Assembly (NCBI RefSeq): GCF_013410035.1
Contig: NZ_JACCBW010000005.1
Coordinates: 176,907 to 240,906 of the forward strand
Origin: Nocardioides cavernae
GTDB lineage: Bacteria; Actinomycetota; Actinomycetes; Propionibacteriales; Nocardioidaceae
Reading direction: 5' to 3'
Length of the DNA stretch: 64,000 bases
Under the pieces are notes generated by a model that saw nothing but the letters and a program-made list of their open reading frames with translations, did no database searches and was not told where the DNA came from. Both the position numbers and the translations under genes were made by a program. The first letter of the stretch is position 1. Each line of letters begins with the position of its first letter. Shown one piece after another: positions 54,170 to 63,570 of this stretch.

Positions 54170-54176
54170 CGCCGAC

Positions 54177-54695
54177 ATGTGGTCACGGCAGCCGGACGCC
54201 GCGCGTCTGCTCGAGGTGCTCGCGGAGCGGGGCGAGACCGTCGCGACCGCCGAGTCGCTCACCGGAGGCATGCTCGCCTCGGCGCTGACCGACGTCGCCG
54301 GCGCGTCGCGCAGCTTCGTCGGGGGAGTCGTGTCCTACGCCACCCGGATCAAGGTGGAGGTGCTCGGGGTCCCGCCCGACGTGGTCGAGGCGCACGGCGT
54401 GGTCTCGCGCGAGTGCGCGGAGGCGATGGCCGCGGGCGTACGCGACCGGCTGGGCGCGACGTGGGGCCTGGCGACCACCGGCGTGGCCGGCCCCGACGAG
54501 CAGGACGGCCGCCCCGTCGGCACGGTCTGGGTCGCTGCGGCCGGGCCGTCGGCGGTCGAGGCACGACTCCTCGCGCTCGGTGGCGACCGCACGGCGATCC
54601 GCGAGGGCGCCTGCGCCGAGGTGCTCTCCCTGGTCGTGGGGATCCTCGTCCCGGAAGGCCAGGTTGTGCGGCGGGAAGAATGGGGCCTCGGGTAG
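54177..54695 (+). CDS. cinA: CinA family protein (nicotinamide-nucleotide amidase domain)
   Basis: A 172-residue protein made only of the CinA C-terminal domain: TVATAESLTGGMLASALTDVAGAS (interrupted here by usual strands), VVSRECAEAMAAGVR and GLATTGVAGPDEQDGRPVGTVWVA. Homologues deamidate nicotinamide mononucleotide (PncC). The N-terminal MoaB-like domain of full-length CinA is absent, as usual in this group. It precedes the ClgR-type regulator by 56 bp. Confidence 0.92.
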   Translation: MWSRQPDAARLLEVLAERGETVATAESLTGGMLASALTDVAGASRSFVGGVVSYATRIKVEVLGVPPDVVEAHGVVSRECAEAMAAGVRDRLGATWGLATTGVAGPDEQDGRPVGTVWVAAAGPSAVEARLLALGGDRTAIREGACAEVLSLVVGILVPEGQVVRREEWGLG

Positions 54696-54751
54696 CGTTG
54701 TGCCCACGACCTCCCCTCGCCAGCCACATGGACCAGAGTAAGGACGCGCGC

Positions 54752-55048
54752 ATGGTGCTCTTCCGACGACTGCTCGGTGACGTGCTGCGCAGCGCGCGGA
54801 TGCAGCGGGGGATGACCCTGCGTGAGCTCTCGGCGGAGGCGCGGGTGAGCCTCGGCTACATCTCGGAGATCGAGCGTGGGCAGAAGGAGGCGTCGTCGGA
54901 GCTGCTCGCCTCGCTGTGCCAGGCGATGGACCTGCCGCTGTCCGACGTGCTCCGCGAGGTCGCCGACGCCGTCGCCGTCGAGGAGCACGCCGCGACGCCG
55001 ATCACCGTGGCCCGCCGCTCCGGCGACGTGGTCGCCTCCGCCGCCTGA
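54752..55048 (+). CDS. clgR: ClgR-type XRE-family regulator
   Basis: A 98-residue Cro/C1-type DNA-binding protein. After MVLFRRLLGDVLRSAR the helix-turn-helix reads MTLRELSAEARVSLGYISEIERGQKEAS, matching the ClgR group, which activates clp protease and other stress genes in actinobacteria and is itself degraded by Clp. Its C-terminus ends in VASAA, a hydrophobic-Ala tail like those recognised by ClpXP/ClpCP. The ATG at 54752 has AAGGA 7 nt upstream; an in-frame ATG at 54728 is possible. It follows cinA, the usual place of clgR. Confidence 0.85.
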   Translation: MVLFRRLLGDVLRSARMQRGMTLRELSAEARVSLGYISEIERGQKEASSELLASLCQAMDLPLSDVLREVADAVAVEEHAATPITVARRSGDVVASAA

Positions 55049-55078
55049 GGCGCCCGGCACCGCACGTCGCGTCCGACG

Positions 55079-55870
55079 TCAGCGCTCGGGCTGGCAGCTG
55101 GGGCACCAGTACGCCGCGCGCTCGCGTCCCGGCTCACCCTGCATCGTGACGACGATGGAGGTGCCGCACCGCCGGCACGGCGACCTGTCGCGTCGGTAGA
55201 CCCACATCCGCTCGCGCTCGCGCAGGTTGCCCGTCGTCGACTGGATCGCGCGCTCCTTGTTGACCTCGAGCATCTGCTTGCCGCGCCGCACCAGCCGCGG
55301 GAGCTGCGCCACCGAGGCGACCGGCGCGGCCGGGTTCACCCCCATCGTGAAGCAGAGCTCGGCCATGTACATGTTGCCGATGCCGGCGAGGTTGCGCTGG
55401 TCGAGCAGCGCCTGTCCGATCGGACGGTCGGGCTGGTCGCGGAGGTTGGCCAGGGCACGCTCCTCGTCCCAGTCGTGACCGAGCAGGTCCGGACCGAGGT
55501 GGCCGACCACGTCGTGCTCGGCCGCACGCGGGATCAGCTCCACCACGCCGAGCTGGAAGCCGACCGCCTGGGTGCCCTGCACCCCCAGCACCACGCGGAC
55601 CTGGACGTCGGGCCGGCGCCACCGCTCGCCGTCGGGGTAGACGTGCCACGAGCCCTCCATCTTGAGGTGCGTGTGGAGGGTCCACGGGCGCTCGTGGTCG
55701 ATGCGGGTCAGCAGGTGCTTGCCGCGCGACAGCGTGCGCAGCACCGTGCCGCCCGTGAGGTCGTGGGTGGCGAACGCCGGCACGCGGAAGTCCGTGGTGG
55801 TGAGGACGTGGCCGCTCAGGGCGCGGTCGAGCTTGGCGGCCGCACGGTAGACGGTGTCGCCCTCAGGCAC
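55079..55870 (-). CDS. nei: Fpg/Nei family DNA glycosylase (endonuclease VIII-like)
   Basis: A 263-residue base-excision repair enzyme starting MPEGDTVYRAAAKLD, where Pro2 is the nucleophile and Glu3 the general acid; the H2TH part holds the conserved QRNLAGIGNMYMAE, and a C-terminal zinc finger has four cysteines (CRRCG ... CPSC). The MPEGDT start is diagnostic of Nei rather than Fpg. It removes oxidised pyrimidines. It overlaps the lhr stop by 8 bp, forming the lhr-nei operon known from mycobacteria and other actinobacteria. Confidence 0.93.
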   Translation of the reverse strand: MPEGDTVYRAAAKLDRALSGHVLTTTDFRVPAFATHDLTGGTVLRTLSRGKHLLTRIDHERPWTLHTHLKMEGSWHVYPDGERWRRPDVQVRVVLGVQGTQAVGFQLGVVELIPRAAEHDVVGHLGPDLLGHDWDEERALANLRDQPDRPIGQALLDQRNLAGIGNMYMAELCFTMGVNPAAPVASVAQLPRLVRRGKQMLEVNKERAIQSTTGNLRERERMWVYRRDRSPCRRCGTSIVVTMQGEPGRERAAYWCPSCQPER

Positions 55871-58800
55871 GCAGCCTCAGCCCCTTGGGCGTCGCCACGA
55901 ACCCGGCGGCGGTCAGGGCGAGCCGGATGGGCGTCTCGCCGCCGCCGCCGATGAGCGCCTGGCCGTCGGCCTTCTCGACGGTGAGGCGCCCCAGCGCACC
56001 GCGGCGGGCGGCCTCGGCGAGGGCGGTCACCGCGGGGGTCAGCACGTCCTCGTCGTCGCTCCACGTGAGGAGCGTGCGGCCGCCGCGCTCGACGTAGACC
56101 GTCAGCGTGCCGTCGACGAGCACGACGAGGGCACCGGCCTTGCGTCCGGGGCGGTGGCCGGTGCGCTCGGCGTCACCGGCGTCGGGCCACGGGAGCGCTG
56201 CGCCGAAGACGTTGGCGGGATCGGTGGCGGCGAGGGCGACCACGGTCGACTTCGCGCCGGACCGGGCGCTGTCGGGCTCGGAGAAGGTCCGCAGCCGGTC
56301 GATCGCACCGGCACTGCCGAACTGCGCCGCCCCGAGGCCCTCGATGAAGTAGCCCCGACGGCAGCGTCCGGTGTCCTCGAAGGCGCTGAGGACCTTGTAG
56401 ACGCCGGCGAAGCCGCCGGCGATCCGCTCGCTGACCACGGCGCCCCGCGTCACGACGCCGTGTCGCTCGAGGAGGTGCTCGGCGCGGGCGTGCGCGCGGC
56501 GGGTCGGGTCGCCGTCGCGGTCGGGCAGGATCGCCCACCGTCCGGCGGTCTCGGGAGGTCCGGACCGCACCGACATCCGCCCGCCGGTGGTGCGCCCCAT
56601 CCGCGGAGGGGAGCGGCGCGAGCGGTGGGCGGGCGTACCGCTGCGGACGAGGGCGCGCAGCGGCGTCAGCGTGTCGTTGGTGACCCGCCCCTGCCAGACG
56701 AGGTCCCACAGCGCGGCGCTGAGGTCTGCGTCGGTGGTCGGACCGACCCGGTCGGCGAGCTGGCGGAAGAACCAGGCCCCGCCGGGGTCGAGCGCGTCGA
56801 GCACGGCGCGCTGGAGCCCGCTGGGCTCGTCGGCCTCCACCTCGGGCAGGGTGAGGTGCGCCTGGTCGGCGAGGTGGAGGCTGACCCACCCGTCGCTGCC
56901 GGGAAGGGGCGCGTGACCGGTCCAGATGACCTCGCCCGAGGCGGTCAGCTCGTCGAGCATCGACGGCTCGTAGTCCCGGACCCGGGCTGCGAGGACCAGC
57001 GGCTCGAGGGCGCTGGCCGGCACCGGGCAGCCGGCGAGCTGGTCGATCGCGGCGACCACGCCGTCGACCCCGCGCAGGGCCCCGCCGACGCGTTGCCACG
57101 CGGGGAGGAATCGGGCGACCGCGGCCTGGTCGACCGGCTCGATCTCCTGGCGCAGCCGGGCGAGGGAGCGCCGTCGCAGCTTGCGCAGCACCTCGGCGTC
57201 GCACCACTCGGTGCCCGAGCCGGACGGACGGAACTCCCCGTCGAGGACGCGGCCGCGGTGCGCGAGCCGTTGCAGGGTCTGCCGGGCGACGGCCTCGCCC
57301 AGGCCGAGGCGGGCTGCCACCTCGGTCGTCGTGAAGGGGCCGTGGCTGCGGGCGAAGCGGGAGACGAGGTCGCCGAGCGGGTCCTCGGGGAGCTGGAGGA
57401 ACGCGTCGGGGGTGCCGACCGGGACCGGCACCCCGAGCCCGTCGCGCAGTCGCCCGACGTCCTCGATCGCGGTCCAGCGGTCCTCGCCGGCCATCCGCAC
57501 CTGGATCACCCGGCGCCCGAGGGCCTCCAGCCATCCCTCGACGTCGGCCCCCTCGACCGAGCGGGCGCGGATCTCCTCCGTCGACAGCGGTCCGACCAGC
57601 CGGAGCAGGTCGGCCACGGCCTCGGCGTCGCGGGCGCGTCGGTCGGCGGCGAGCCACTGGAGCTCCGCCTCCACCTCGGCCAGCACCTCGGGATCGAGCA
57701 GCTCGCGCAGCTCCGCGCGTCCGAGCAGCTCGGCGAGCAGGCCCTGGTCGAGGGACAGCGCGGCTGCGCGCCGCTCGGCGATCGGGGAGTCGCCCTCGTA
57801 GACGAACTGGGCGACGTAGCCGAAGAGCAGGCTCCGGGCGAAGGGGCTGGGCTGGGTCGTGGCGACGTCGAGGACGGAGATCTCACGCCGCTGCACGCGC
57901 CCGAGGAGCGTGACCAGCGCGGGGAGGTCGTAGACGTCCTGGAGGCACTCGCGCACCGCCTCGAGCACGATCGGGAAGGCGGGGTACTGCGAGGCGACCT
58001 CGAGGAGCTGGGCGCTGCGCTGGCGCTGCTGCCACAGCGGGCTGCGGCGTCCGGGGTCACGACGCGGGAGCAGCAGGGCGCGGGCGGCGCACTCGCGGAA
58101 GCGGCTCGCGAACAGCGCCGACCCGCCCACCTCCTGGGTGACGAGCTGCTCGATCTCCTCGGGCTCGAAGACGATGACCTCGCCCGTCGGCGGCTCGGCG
58201 TCGGTGTCGGGGATCCGGATGACGATGCCGTCGTCGGAGGCGACCGCCTGCCCGTCGACGTCGAAGCGCTCGCGCAGACGGGCGTTGATCGCCAGCGCCC
58301 AGGGCGCGTGGACGGGCGTGCCGTAGGGGGAGTGGACGACGAGGCGCCAGTCGCCGAGCTCGTCGCGGAAGCGCTCGACGACGATCTGGGTGTCGTTGGG
58401 GACGACCTGGGTCGCCTCGCGCTGCTCGCCGATGTAGGTGACGAGGTTGGTGGCCGCGTTGGCGTCGAGCCCGCGTGCGCGGACCTGCTCGATGGCCTTC
58501 GCGGCCGGCTTGCCGGCGAGGTCGCGGGTGAGCTCGCCGACCGCCGCGCCGAGCTCCGCGGGCCGGCCGAGGGCGTCGCCCTTCCAGAAGGGCAGCCGCC
58601 CGGGGATGCCGGGCGCCGGTGTGACGAGGACGCGGTCGTGGGTGATGTCCTCGATGCGCCAGCTCGTCGCCCCGAGCGCGAAGACGTCGCCGACGCGCGA
58701 CTCGTAGACCATCTCCTCGTCGAGCTCGCCCACCCGGCTGGCCTTCTCGCCGACGAGGAACACACCGAACAGCCCGCGGTCCGGGATGGTCCCGCCGCTG

Positions 58801-60386
58801 GTGACGGCGAGGCGTTGGGCCCCGGGGCGCCCGCTCAGGGTGCCGGTGACCCGGTCCCACACGATCCGCGGTCGCAGCTCGGCGAACTCGTCGCTGGGGT
58901 AGCGCCCGCTCAGCAGGTCGAGCGTCGCGTCGTACGCCGAGCGCGGGAGCTGGGTGTAGGACGCGGCGCGGGTGACGAGGGCGAAGAGCTCGTCGACCTG
59001 CCAGTCCTCCATGGCGAGCGCCGCGACGACCTGCTGGGCGAGGACGTCGAGCGGGTTGGTCGGCACGGTCATCTTCTCGATCGCGCCTGCGCGCATGCGC
59101 TCGACCGCGACGGCCGTCTGGGCCAGGTCGCCGCGGTGCTTGGGGAACAGCACGCCGCGGCTGGTCTCGCCCACCTGGTGCCCGGCGCGCCCGACCCGCT
59201 GGAGGGCGCTCGCGACGCTCGGCGGCGACTCGATCTGGATGACGAGGTCGACCGAGCCCATGTCGATGCCGAGCTCGAGGCTGCTGGTCGCGACCACGCA
59301 GGGGAGGCGCCCGCGCTTGAGGTCGTCCTCGATGACGGCCCGCTGCTCCTTGGAGACGGAGCCGTGGTGGGCCTTGGCGATGATCGTGTCCGCGCCGCTG
59401 CTCTGGCCGGACTGCGCCATCACCTGGGCGGGCGGCGTGCCGGCTGCCCGGGGCTCCGCCTCGGCGCCGGCCGCCCGTTCGGTGGCGATCTCGTTGAGCC
59501 GGGCGGTGAGTCGCTCGGCGAGGCGTCGGGAGTTGGCGAAGACGATGGTCGAGCTGTGCTGCTCCACGAGGTCGACGACGTGCTCCTCGACGTGGGGCCA
59601 GATGCTCGTCGAGCGACCGGGGTCGCCGGACTCCTCGTCGTACTGCTCGGGCATGGTCATGTCCTCGACGGGCACCACCACGCGCAGGTCCCACTCCTTG
59701 GTGCTCGGCGGGGAGACGATCTCGACCGGCTGGGTGCCGCCGAGGAACCGGGCGACCTCCTCGAGGGGGCGCACGGTCGCGCTCAGCCCGATGCGCTGGG
59801 CCGGCCGGTCCAGCAGCTGGTCGAGGCGCTCGAGGCTCAGCCCGAGGTGCGCGCCGCGCTTGGTCCCGGCGACGGCGTGGACCTCGTCGATGATCACCGT
59901 GTCGACGCCGCGCAGCGTCTCGCGCGCCTGGCTGGTCAGCATGAGGAACAGCGACTCGGGGGTCGTGATGAGGATGTCGGGCGGGGCGGTGCCGAGCTTG
60001 CGCCGGTCGGCCGGGCTCGTGTCGCCGGAGCGCAGGCCCACCGTCACGTCCGGGACGGTCGTCTCCAGCCGCTCCGCGGTGTTGCGGATGCCGGTCAGCG
60101 GGGCGCGGAGGTTGCGCTCGACGTCGACGCCGAGCGCCTTGAGGGGCGAGATGTAGAGGACGCGCGTGCGCCTCGACCTGTCGTCGGGCCGCTCGGTGCT
60201 CAGCAGGCGGTCGATGGCGTGGAGGAACGCGCTCAGCGTCTTGCCGCTGCCGGTGGGAGCGACCACGAGGGCGTGCCGGCCGGCCGCGATGGCGTCCCAG
60301 GCGCCCTCCTGCGCCGGGGTCGGGCTCGCGAAGGACGCCTCGAACCACGCGCGCGTGGCGGCGCTGAAGCGGTCGAGGGCGGTCAT
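55863..60386 (-). CDS. lhr: Lhr superfamily II DNA helicase
   Basis: A 1,507-residue ATP-dependent helicase of DNA repair. Motifs: APTGSGKT (Walker A) near residue 41-48, ISPLKALGVD, TTPESLFLML, DEVH box (IIDEVHAVAG), LSATV, then TIVFANSRRLAERL, SSLELGIDMG and QRVGRAGH of the second RecA domain. The long C-terminal part holds the winged-helix and Lhr-specific domains and runs to PKGLRLRA. Mycobacterial Lhr unwinds 3'-5' and its operon partner nei supports a role in oxidative lesion repair. The ATG at 60386 is preferred to an upstream start in a Pro/Gly-rich region; AAGACT lies 7 nt before it. The 182-bp gap before the WXG100 gene (60387-60568) holds promoters only. Confidence 0.94.
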   Translation of the reverse strand: MTALDRFSAATRAWFEASFASPTPAQEGAWDAIAAGRHALVVAPTGSGKTLSAFLHAIDRLLSTERPDDRSRRTRVLYISPLKALGVDVERNLRAPLTGIRNTAERLETTVPDVTVGLRSGDTSPADRRKLGTAPPDILITTPESLFLMLTSQARETLRGVDTVIIDEVHAVAGTKRGAHLGLSLERLDQLLDRPAQRIGLSATVRPLEEVARFLGGTQPVEIVSPPSTKEWDLRVVVPVEDMTMPEQYDEESGDPGRSTSIWPHVEEHVVDLVEQHSSTIVFANSRRLAERLTARLNEIATERAAGAEAEPRAAGTPPAQVMAQSGQSSGADTIIAKAHHGSVSKEQRAVIEDDLKRGRLPCVVATSSLELGIDMGSVDLVIQIESPPSVASALQRVGRAGHQVGETSRGVLFPKHRGDLAQTAVAVERMRAGAIEKMTVPTNPLDVLAQQVVAALAMEDWQVDELFALVTRAASYTQLPRSAYDATLDLLSGRYPSDEFAELRPRIVWDRVTGTLSGRPGAQRLAVTSGGTIPDRGLFGVFLVGEKASRVGELDEEMVYESRVGDVFALGATSWRIEDITHDRVLVTPAPGIPGRLPFWKGDALGRPAELGAAVGELTRDLAGKPAAKAIEQVRARGLDANAATNLVTYIGEQREATQVVPNDTQIVVERFRDELGDWRLVVHSPYGTPVHAPWALAINARLRERFDVDGQAVASDDGIVIRIPDTDAEPPTGEVIVFEPEEIEQLVTQEVGGSALFASRFRECAARALLLPRRDPGRRSPLWQQRQRSAQLLEVASQYPAFPIVLEAVRECLQDVYDLPALVTLLGRVQRREISVLDVATTQPSPFARSLLFGYVAQFVYEGDSPIAERRAAALSLDQGLLAELLGRAELRELLDPEVLAEVEAELQWLAADRRARDAEAVADLLRLVGPLSTEEIRARSVEGADVEGWLEALGRRVIQVRMAGEDRWTAIEDVGRLRDGLGVPVPVGTPDAFLQLPEDPLGDLVSRFARSHGPFTTTEVAARLGLGEAVARQTLQRLAHRGRVLDGEFRPSGSGTEWCDAEVLRKLRRRSLARLRQEIEPVDQAAVARFLPAWQRVGGALRGVDGVVAAIDQLAGCPVPASALEPLVLAARVRDYEPSMLDELTASGEVIWTGHAPLPGSDGWVSLHLADQAHLTLPEVEADEPSGLQRAVLDALDPGGAWFFRQLADRVGPTTDADLSAALWDLVWQGRVTNDTLTPLRALVRSGTPAHRSRRSPPRMGRTTGGRMSVRSGPPETAGRWAILPDRDGDPTRRAHARAEHLLERHGVVTRGAVVSERIAGGFAGVYKVLSAFEDTGRCRRGYFIEGLGAAQFGSAGAIDRLRTFSEPDSARSGAKSTVVALAATDPANVFGAALPWPDAGDAERTGHRPGRKAGALVVLVDGTLTVYVERGGRTLLTWSDDEDVLTPAVTALAEAARRGALGRLTVEKADGQALIGGGGETPIRLALTAAGFVATPKGLRLRA

Positions 60387-60568
60387 GTCGTGCAGTCTTG
60401 CACCGGGGTCCGACAGCGGCCCCGCCCGTCGGGCTGGTCCCGGGCGCCCGCCACCCGCCCCGCGAGGCGCCCGGTGCACAGGCGTACGCCCGAAACCGGC
60501 CGCTGCGAGGGTTCAGGGCCGTCTTGCCGGGGTAGACGCCCTCCACAGGCTCGGGCAGGAGGGTTGAC

Positions 60569-60892
60569 GTGGAACAGGTGCAGGTGATGCACGCGGCCTT
60601 CGCGAAGGCGAAGGACGACGTGCACGACGCGGCGGAGCGGCTGCGCACCGACCGCAGCCAGATCGACGGACGCGTGCGCGGGTTCCTCGACTCGGGCTGG
60701 TCGGGCGAGGCCGCGGACTCGTTCTCCGAGGCGTGGGAGGAGTGGAAGGAGTCGGCGGGCGAGGTGCTGGCCGGGCTGACCGCGATGCGCGAGCTCCTCG
60801 ACGAGACCCACCGCGACTTCATCGCCTCCGACGACTCCTCGCAGCAGCGCCTGGACGCCCTCTCGGCGCGCATCATCGACAGGCTGGGCTGA
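60569..60892 (+). CDS. WXG100 family protein (EsxA/B-like), first
   Basis: A 107-residue all-helical protein with the WXG turn at GWSGEAADSF (W47, S48, G49 region), between two amphipathic helices. No signal peptide, as expected for substrates of type VII secretion, which leave as helical dimers. The GTG start has GGAGGG 6-7 nt upstream. The next WXG100 gene follows after 3 bp. It is the first gene of the toxin locus and probably forms part of the secreted complex with its neighbour. Confidence 0.88.
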   Translation: MEQVQVMHAAFAKAKDDVHDAAERLRTDRSQIDGRVRGFLDSGWSGEAADSFSEAWEEWKESAGEVLAGLTAMRELLDETHRDFIASDDSSQQRLDALSARIIDRLG

Positions 60893-60895
60893 CCC

Positions 60896-61198
60896 GTGGC
60901 GGGACGCGTCTTCACCATCGACACCGACGACCTCGACGCCGTGATCTCGGACGTCCAGGCGACCGAGAACGCCCTCGAGGCGCTGACGAACGACATCGAG
61001 AAGCAGGTCGCCGCCCTGCAGTCGGCGTGGGAGGGACTGGCGGCCGAGGCGCAGGCCGAGGCCCACCGCACGTGGGAGGAGGGCATGCGGGGCATGCGTG
61101 CCGCCCTCGCCGAGCTGCGTGCCTCGGCGCGCCATGCGCACACCAACTACACCGGCGCGGCGCAGGCCAACGTGTCGATGTGGGAGTCGCTGTCATGA
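60896..61198 (+). CDS. WXG100 family protein (EsxA/B-like), second
   Basis: A 100-residue helical protein with the WXG turn AWEGLAAEAQAEAH. Like its upstream partner it lacks a signal peptide. A 3-bp gap separates the two WXG100 genes and its stop overlaps the effector ATG (ATGA), so the three are translated as a unit. Pairing as a heterodimer (EsxA:EsxB-like) is inferred from this arrangement. Confidence 0.88.
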   Translation: MAGRVFTIDTDDLDAVISDVQATENALEALTNDIEKQVAALQSAWEGLAAEAQAEAHRTWEEGMRGMRAALAELRASARHAHTNYTGAAQANVSMWESLS

Positions 61199-62547
61199 GG
61201 ATCGAGGTCGACTCGGGGGGCTACACCAGCGCGGCGTCCTTGCTGGCGACCGCCAACGGGCTGGCCGCGACCGCCTACGAGACGCTCACGGGCAAGCTCG
61301 GCGGGTTCGGCGGCATGGGCGGCGACGACAAGTCGTCGGAGGACTTCGTCCCCAACTACGACTCCGGTGCCGCCGCGGCGGTCACGGCGATGGCCGACCT
61401 CGTCACCGCGCTCGGGACGCTCGCGACCATCGCCGAGGCGTCCGGCGCCAACCACGCCGACGCGGACGCCGGCTCGGTCCACGGCAGGCGCGGCGGTGGC
61501 TCCGGTGCGGCGGAGGAGGTCGACCCCGTCGAGGTCGACCCCTACACGCCGCCCACGGCCTCCGGCGCCAACGCGGAGGACACGCCACAGTTCTGGGACG
61601 TCATCCTCGACTACCTCGAGGGCTACGCCTGGCCGGGCGCGGACACCGGGCGGCTGGGCGAGGCGGCGTCCGCCTGGGACGCCGCCGCCTCGTCGCTGGA
61701 CCGGCTGGGCTCCTACTGCGAGGTCGCCACCACCCAGCTCGGCAACCAGCGCTCCCCGGAGATCCCCGCCGCCAAGAAGGCCGTGGGCGAGGTGAAGCAG
61801 GCCGCCTCCGACATCGCCGGCGCGTGCCGCGAGCTCGCCACCGCCTGCCGCGACTACGCCAACCAGGTCGAGGAGACCAAGAACACCGTCAAGGGCCTGA
61901 TGAAGGACTTGGCCATCGAGGTCGGCGCCACCGCGGTCGTCGCCGGCATCGGCTCGTTCTTCACCGCGGGCCTCGCGGCAGGCGGCGGCGCGGCCGTCAT
62001 CGCGGCCCGCGCCGCGAACTACGCCCGTCGCGTGATCACCGCGCTGTCGGCGATCCGCGCGGTCCGCGCCGTGTTCACCATCGTCCGCACGGTCGACAAG
62101 CTCACCGACGTCACCCGCGTCCTGCGCAAGTTCCGCTCCGCCAGGGCGATGCGTCGCCGGCCCACCGGCAAGCTGCCCGACACGGGCAAGCCCAACTCCT
62201 ACGGCTACGACAAGAACGGCAAGCGCCTGCCGTACGCCAACTCCCGTCCCGGCTACGGCAAGGGCCAGGTCGACGAGGTCTGGGAGAACGCGAAGGACGC
62301 CAACGGCGACGTCTGGGTGCTCGACAAGGACGGCAACCGGGTCAAGATCGAGTGGCAGCCCGGGGACTCCCGCAGGGACGTGTGGGACATGGGCCACCTG
62401 CCCGGTGAGGAGTACCGGAAACTGCGCGACGACTACCTGTCGGGCAAGATCTCCAAGGAGGAGTTCCTGCGCCGGTACCGCGACCCGGACAACTACGAGG
62501 TGGCGCACCCGGGCAGGAACCGTTCGCACGTCGACGAGGAACCCTAG
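61195..62547 (+). CDS. Type VII-secreted polymorphic toxin with C-terminal GH-E nuclease domain
   Basis: A 450-residue effector. Residues 1-90 are helical (RIEVDSGGYTSAASLL), then a flexible Gly/Pro/Glu linker (about 95-125). Residues about 130-240 hold the AWPGADTGRLGEAASAW motif of the CpnT-like WXG100-related domain, and about 240-275 a hydrophobic Ala/Gly stretch. The C-terminal 100 residues are the GH-E (HNH/ENDO VII) nuclease: G400-H401 in WDMGHLPG, E405/E406, KISKEEFLRRYRDPDNY, and H445 in NRSH. Nuclease and HNH-type metal binding by H401 and H445 are inferred. It probably enters target cells or acts as an antibacterial toxin. No secretion ATPase (EccC) or mycosin is in the window. Confidence 0.85.
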   Translation: MRIEVDSGGYTSAASLLATANGLAATAYETLTGKLGGFGGMGGDDKSSEDFVPNYDSGAAAAVTAMADLVTALGTLATIAEASGANHADADAGSVHGRRGGGSGAAEEVDPVEVDPYTPPTASGANAEDTPQFWDVILDYLEGYAWPGADTGRLGEAASAWDAAASSLDRLGSYCEVATTQLGNQRSPEIPAAKKAVGEVKQAASDIAGACRELATACRDYANQVEETKNTVKGLMKDLAIEVGATAVVAGIGSFFTAGLAAGGGAAVIAARAANYARRVITALSAIRAVRAVFTIVRTVDKLTDVTRVLRKFRSARAMRRRPTGKLPDTGKPNSYGYDKNGKRLPYANSRPGYGKGQVDEVWENAKDANGDVWVLDKDGNRVKIEWQPGDSRRDVWDMGHLPGEEYRKLRDDYLSGKISKEEFLRRYRDPDNYEVAHPGRNRSHVDEEP

Positions 62548-62597
62548 GCAGCACACGACCCGCAGAGGTCCGGACCGAGAGGTAGGCCCAGCCACCC

Positions 62598-63170
62598 ATG
62601 GGACTGTTCAACCGCAGCAAGCCGCGCGACACCGACGCCCTGCACGCCGCACTGACGCACGGCACCCTCGCCGAGCTCGAGAAGGTGTACGAGCCTGCCT
62701 GGGTCGACCTCCAGCTCGAGTCCGGGACGCTGCTCACCCTGGCGCTGTCGAACAAGGACACCGCCCAGCGGGTGGCGATGGCGAACCGCCTGCTCGACGA
62801 CGGTGCGGACGTCACGAAGGGGCAACCCCTGCACGTCCTGCTCGGCCGCAACCAGCACGACTTCACCGCCGAGGCACCGCTCCTCGCGCGGATGCTCGAC
62901 GCCGGCGCCGACGTCAACGAGGGCCACAAGAAGTTCGGCACCCCGCTGGAGACCATCGCCGCGAAGTTCAAGTTCAGCGACGCCGACCTGGCCCCGTTCT
63001 ACGACGTCCTGCTGGCGCGACCCGACCTCGACCTGCTGCAGGACAGCATCTTCGGGCGTACGGTCCTGGGCAACCTGCGCCACTGGTCGGGCGGTCGCGG
63101 CGAGCTCGTCGTGCGCGCGGAGCAGACCCTCACCGACCGGGGGATCCCCGTCCCGCCACCCGCGCAGTAA
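62598..63170 (+). CDS. Ankyrin-repeat protein, candidate immunity protein
   Basis: A 190-residue soluble protein following the toxin after 50 bp. Ankyrin-like repeats are visible: LLTLALSNKDTAQRVAMANRLLDDGADVTKGQPLHVLL, then APLLARMLDAGADVNEGHKKFGTPLETI. The C-terminal third is more diverged (GRTVLGNLRHWSGGRGELVV). Ankyrin-type immunity proteins occur in polymorphic toxin systems, which together with gene order supports that role; direct binding to the nuclease is untested. ATG with GAGAGG about 14 nt upstream. Confidence 0.7.
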   Translation: MGLFNRSKPRDTDALHAALTHGTLAELEKVYEPAWVDLQLESGTLLTLALSNKDTAQRVAMANRLLDDGADVTKGQPLHVLLGRNQHDFTAEAPLLARMLDAGADVNEGHKKFGTPLETIAAKFKFSDADLAPFYDVLLARPDLDLLQDSIFGRTVLGNLRHWSGGRGELVVRAEQTLTDRGIPVPPPAQ

Positions 63171-63218
63171 CCCTCCCGGGCGAGCAGCACCCACCCCACC
63201 GAGAGTCGAGGAGCCCTC

Positions 63219-63569
63219 ATGGCGATCGAGTTCATCCCCCGAGCGGGCGCCTGCCTGGTGTCGAAGAACGTGCTGTCCGGGGCCGGGCGCATCAAGTGGA
63301 TGGTGCGTGAGGAGTCCCGGGCCGCCGCGGACAACGGGTGGCGCATCTTCTCCGACATCGACACCACCGAGTACCTCCACGACGCCAACAACCTCGTCAT
63401 CACGGACTTCAACTCGGTCTGCGAGCTCGAACCGGCGCTCATCGGCATCTGGGACCTGCCCGTGGGCTCCGACCTCCAGGTGGTCGACGAGGGCAACGGC
63501 ATCGAGATCGTCGTCACGGCCACCGGGCAGCCGGTCCCCGAGGACCAGCTGTACGTCCCGGGGAGCTGA
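63219..63569 (+). CDS. Imm33 (DUF2185) family immunity protein
   Basis: A 116-residue protein closely matching the DUF2185/Imm33 pattern: CLVSKNVLSGAGRIKWMVREES, DNGWRIFSDIDTTEYL, then NLVITDFNSVCELEPALIGI and LPVGSDLQVV. Imm33 is an established immunity protein family of polymorphic toxins. Its place two genes after the GH-E toxin makes it a second immunity candidate, or the remnant for a toxin since lost. ATG with GAGGAG 5 nt upstream. Confidence 0.85.
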   Translation: MAIEFIPRAGACLVSKNVLSGAGRIKWMVREESRAAADNGWRIFSDIDTTEYLHDANNLVITDFNSVCELEPALIGIWDLPVGSDLQVVDEGNGIEIVVTATGQPVPEDQLYVPGS

Positions 63570-63570
63570 C

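Noticed and set aside
60441..60473. 8-bp inverted repeat (CGGGCGCC/GGCGCCCG) upstream of the first WXG100 gene
   Set aside because: Short arms and a 17-nt loop in very GC-rich DNA; expected by chance often enough not to call an operator or terminator.
61195..62547. Effector as an RHS or LXG toxin
   Set aside because: No YD repeats or LXG motif; the AWPGAD...AW segment and the Esx pair fit CpnT-like type VII effectors better.
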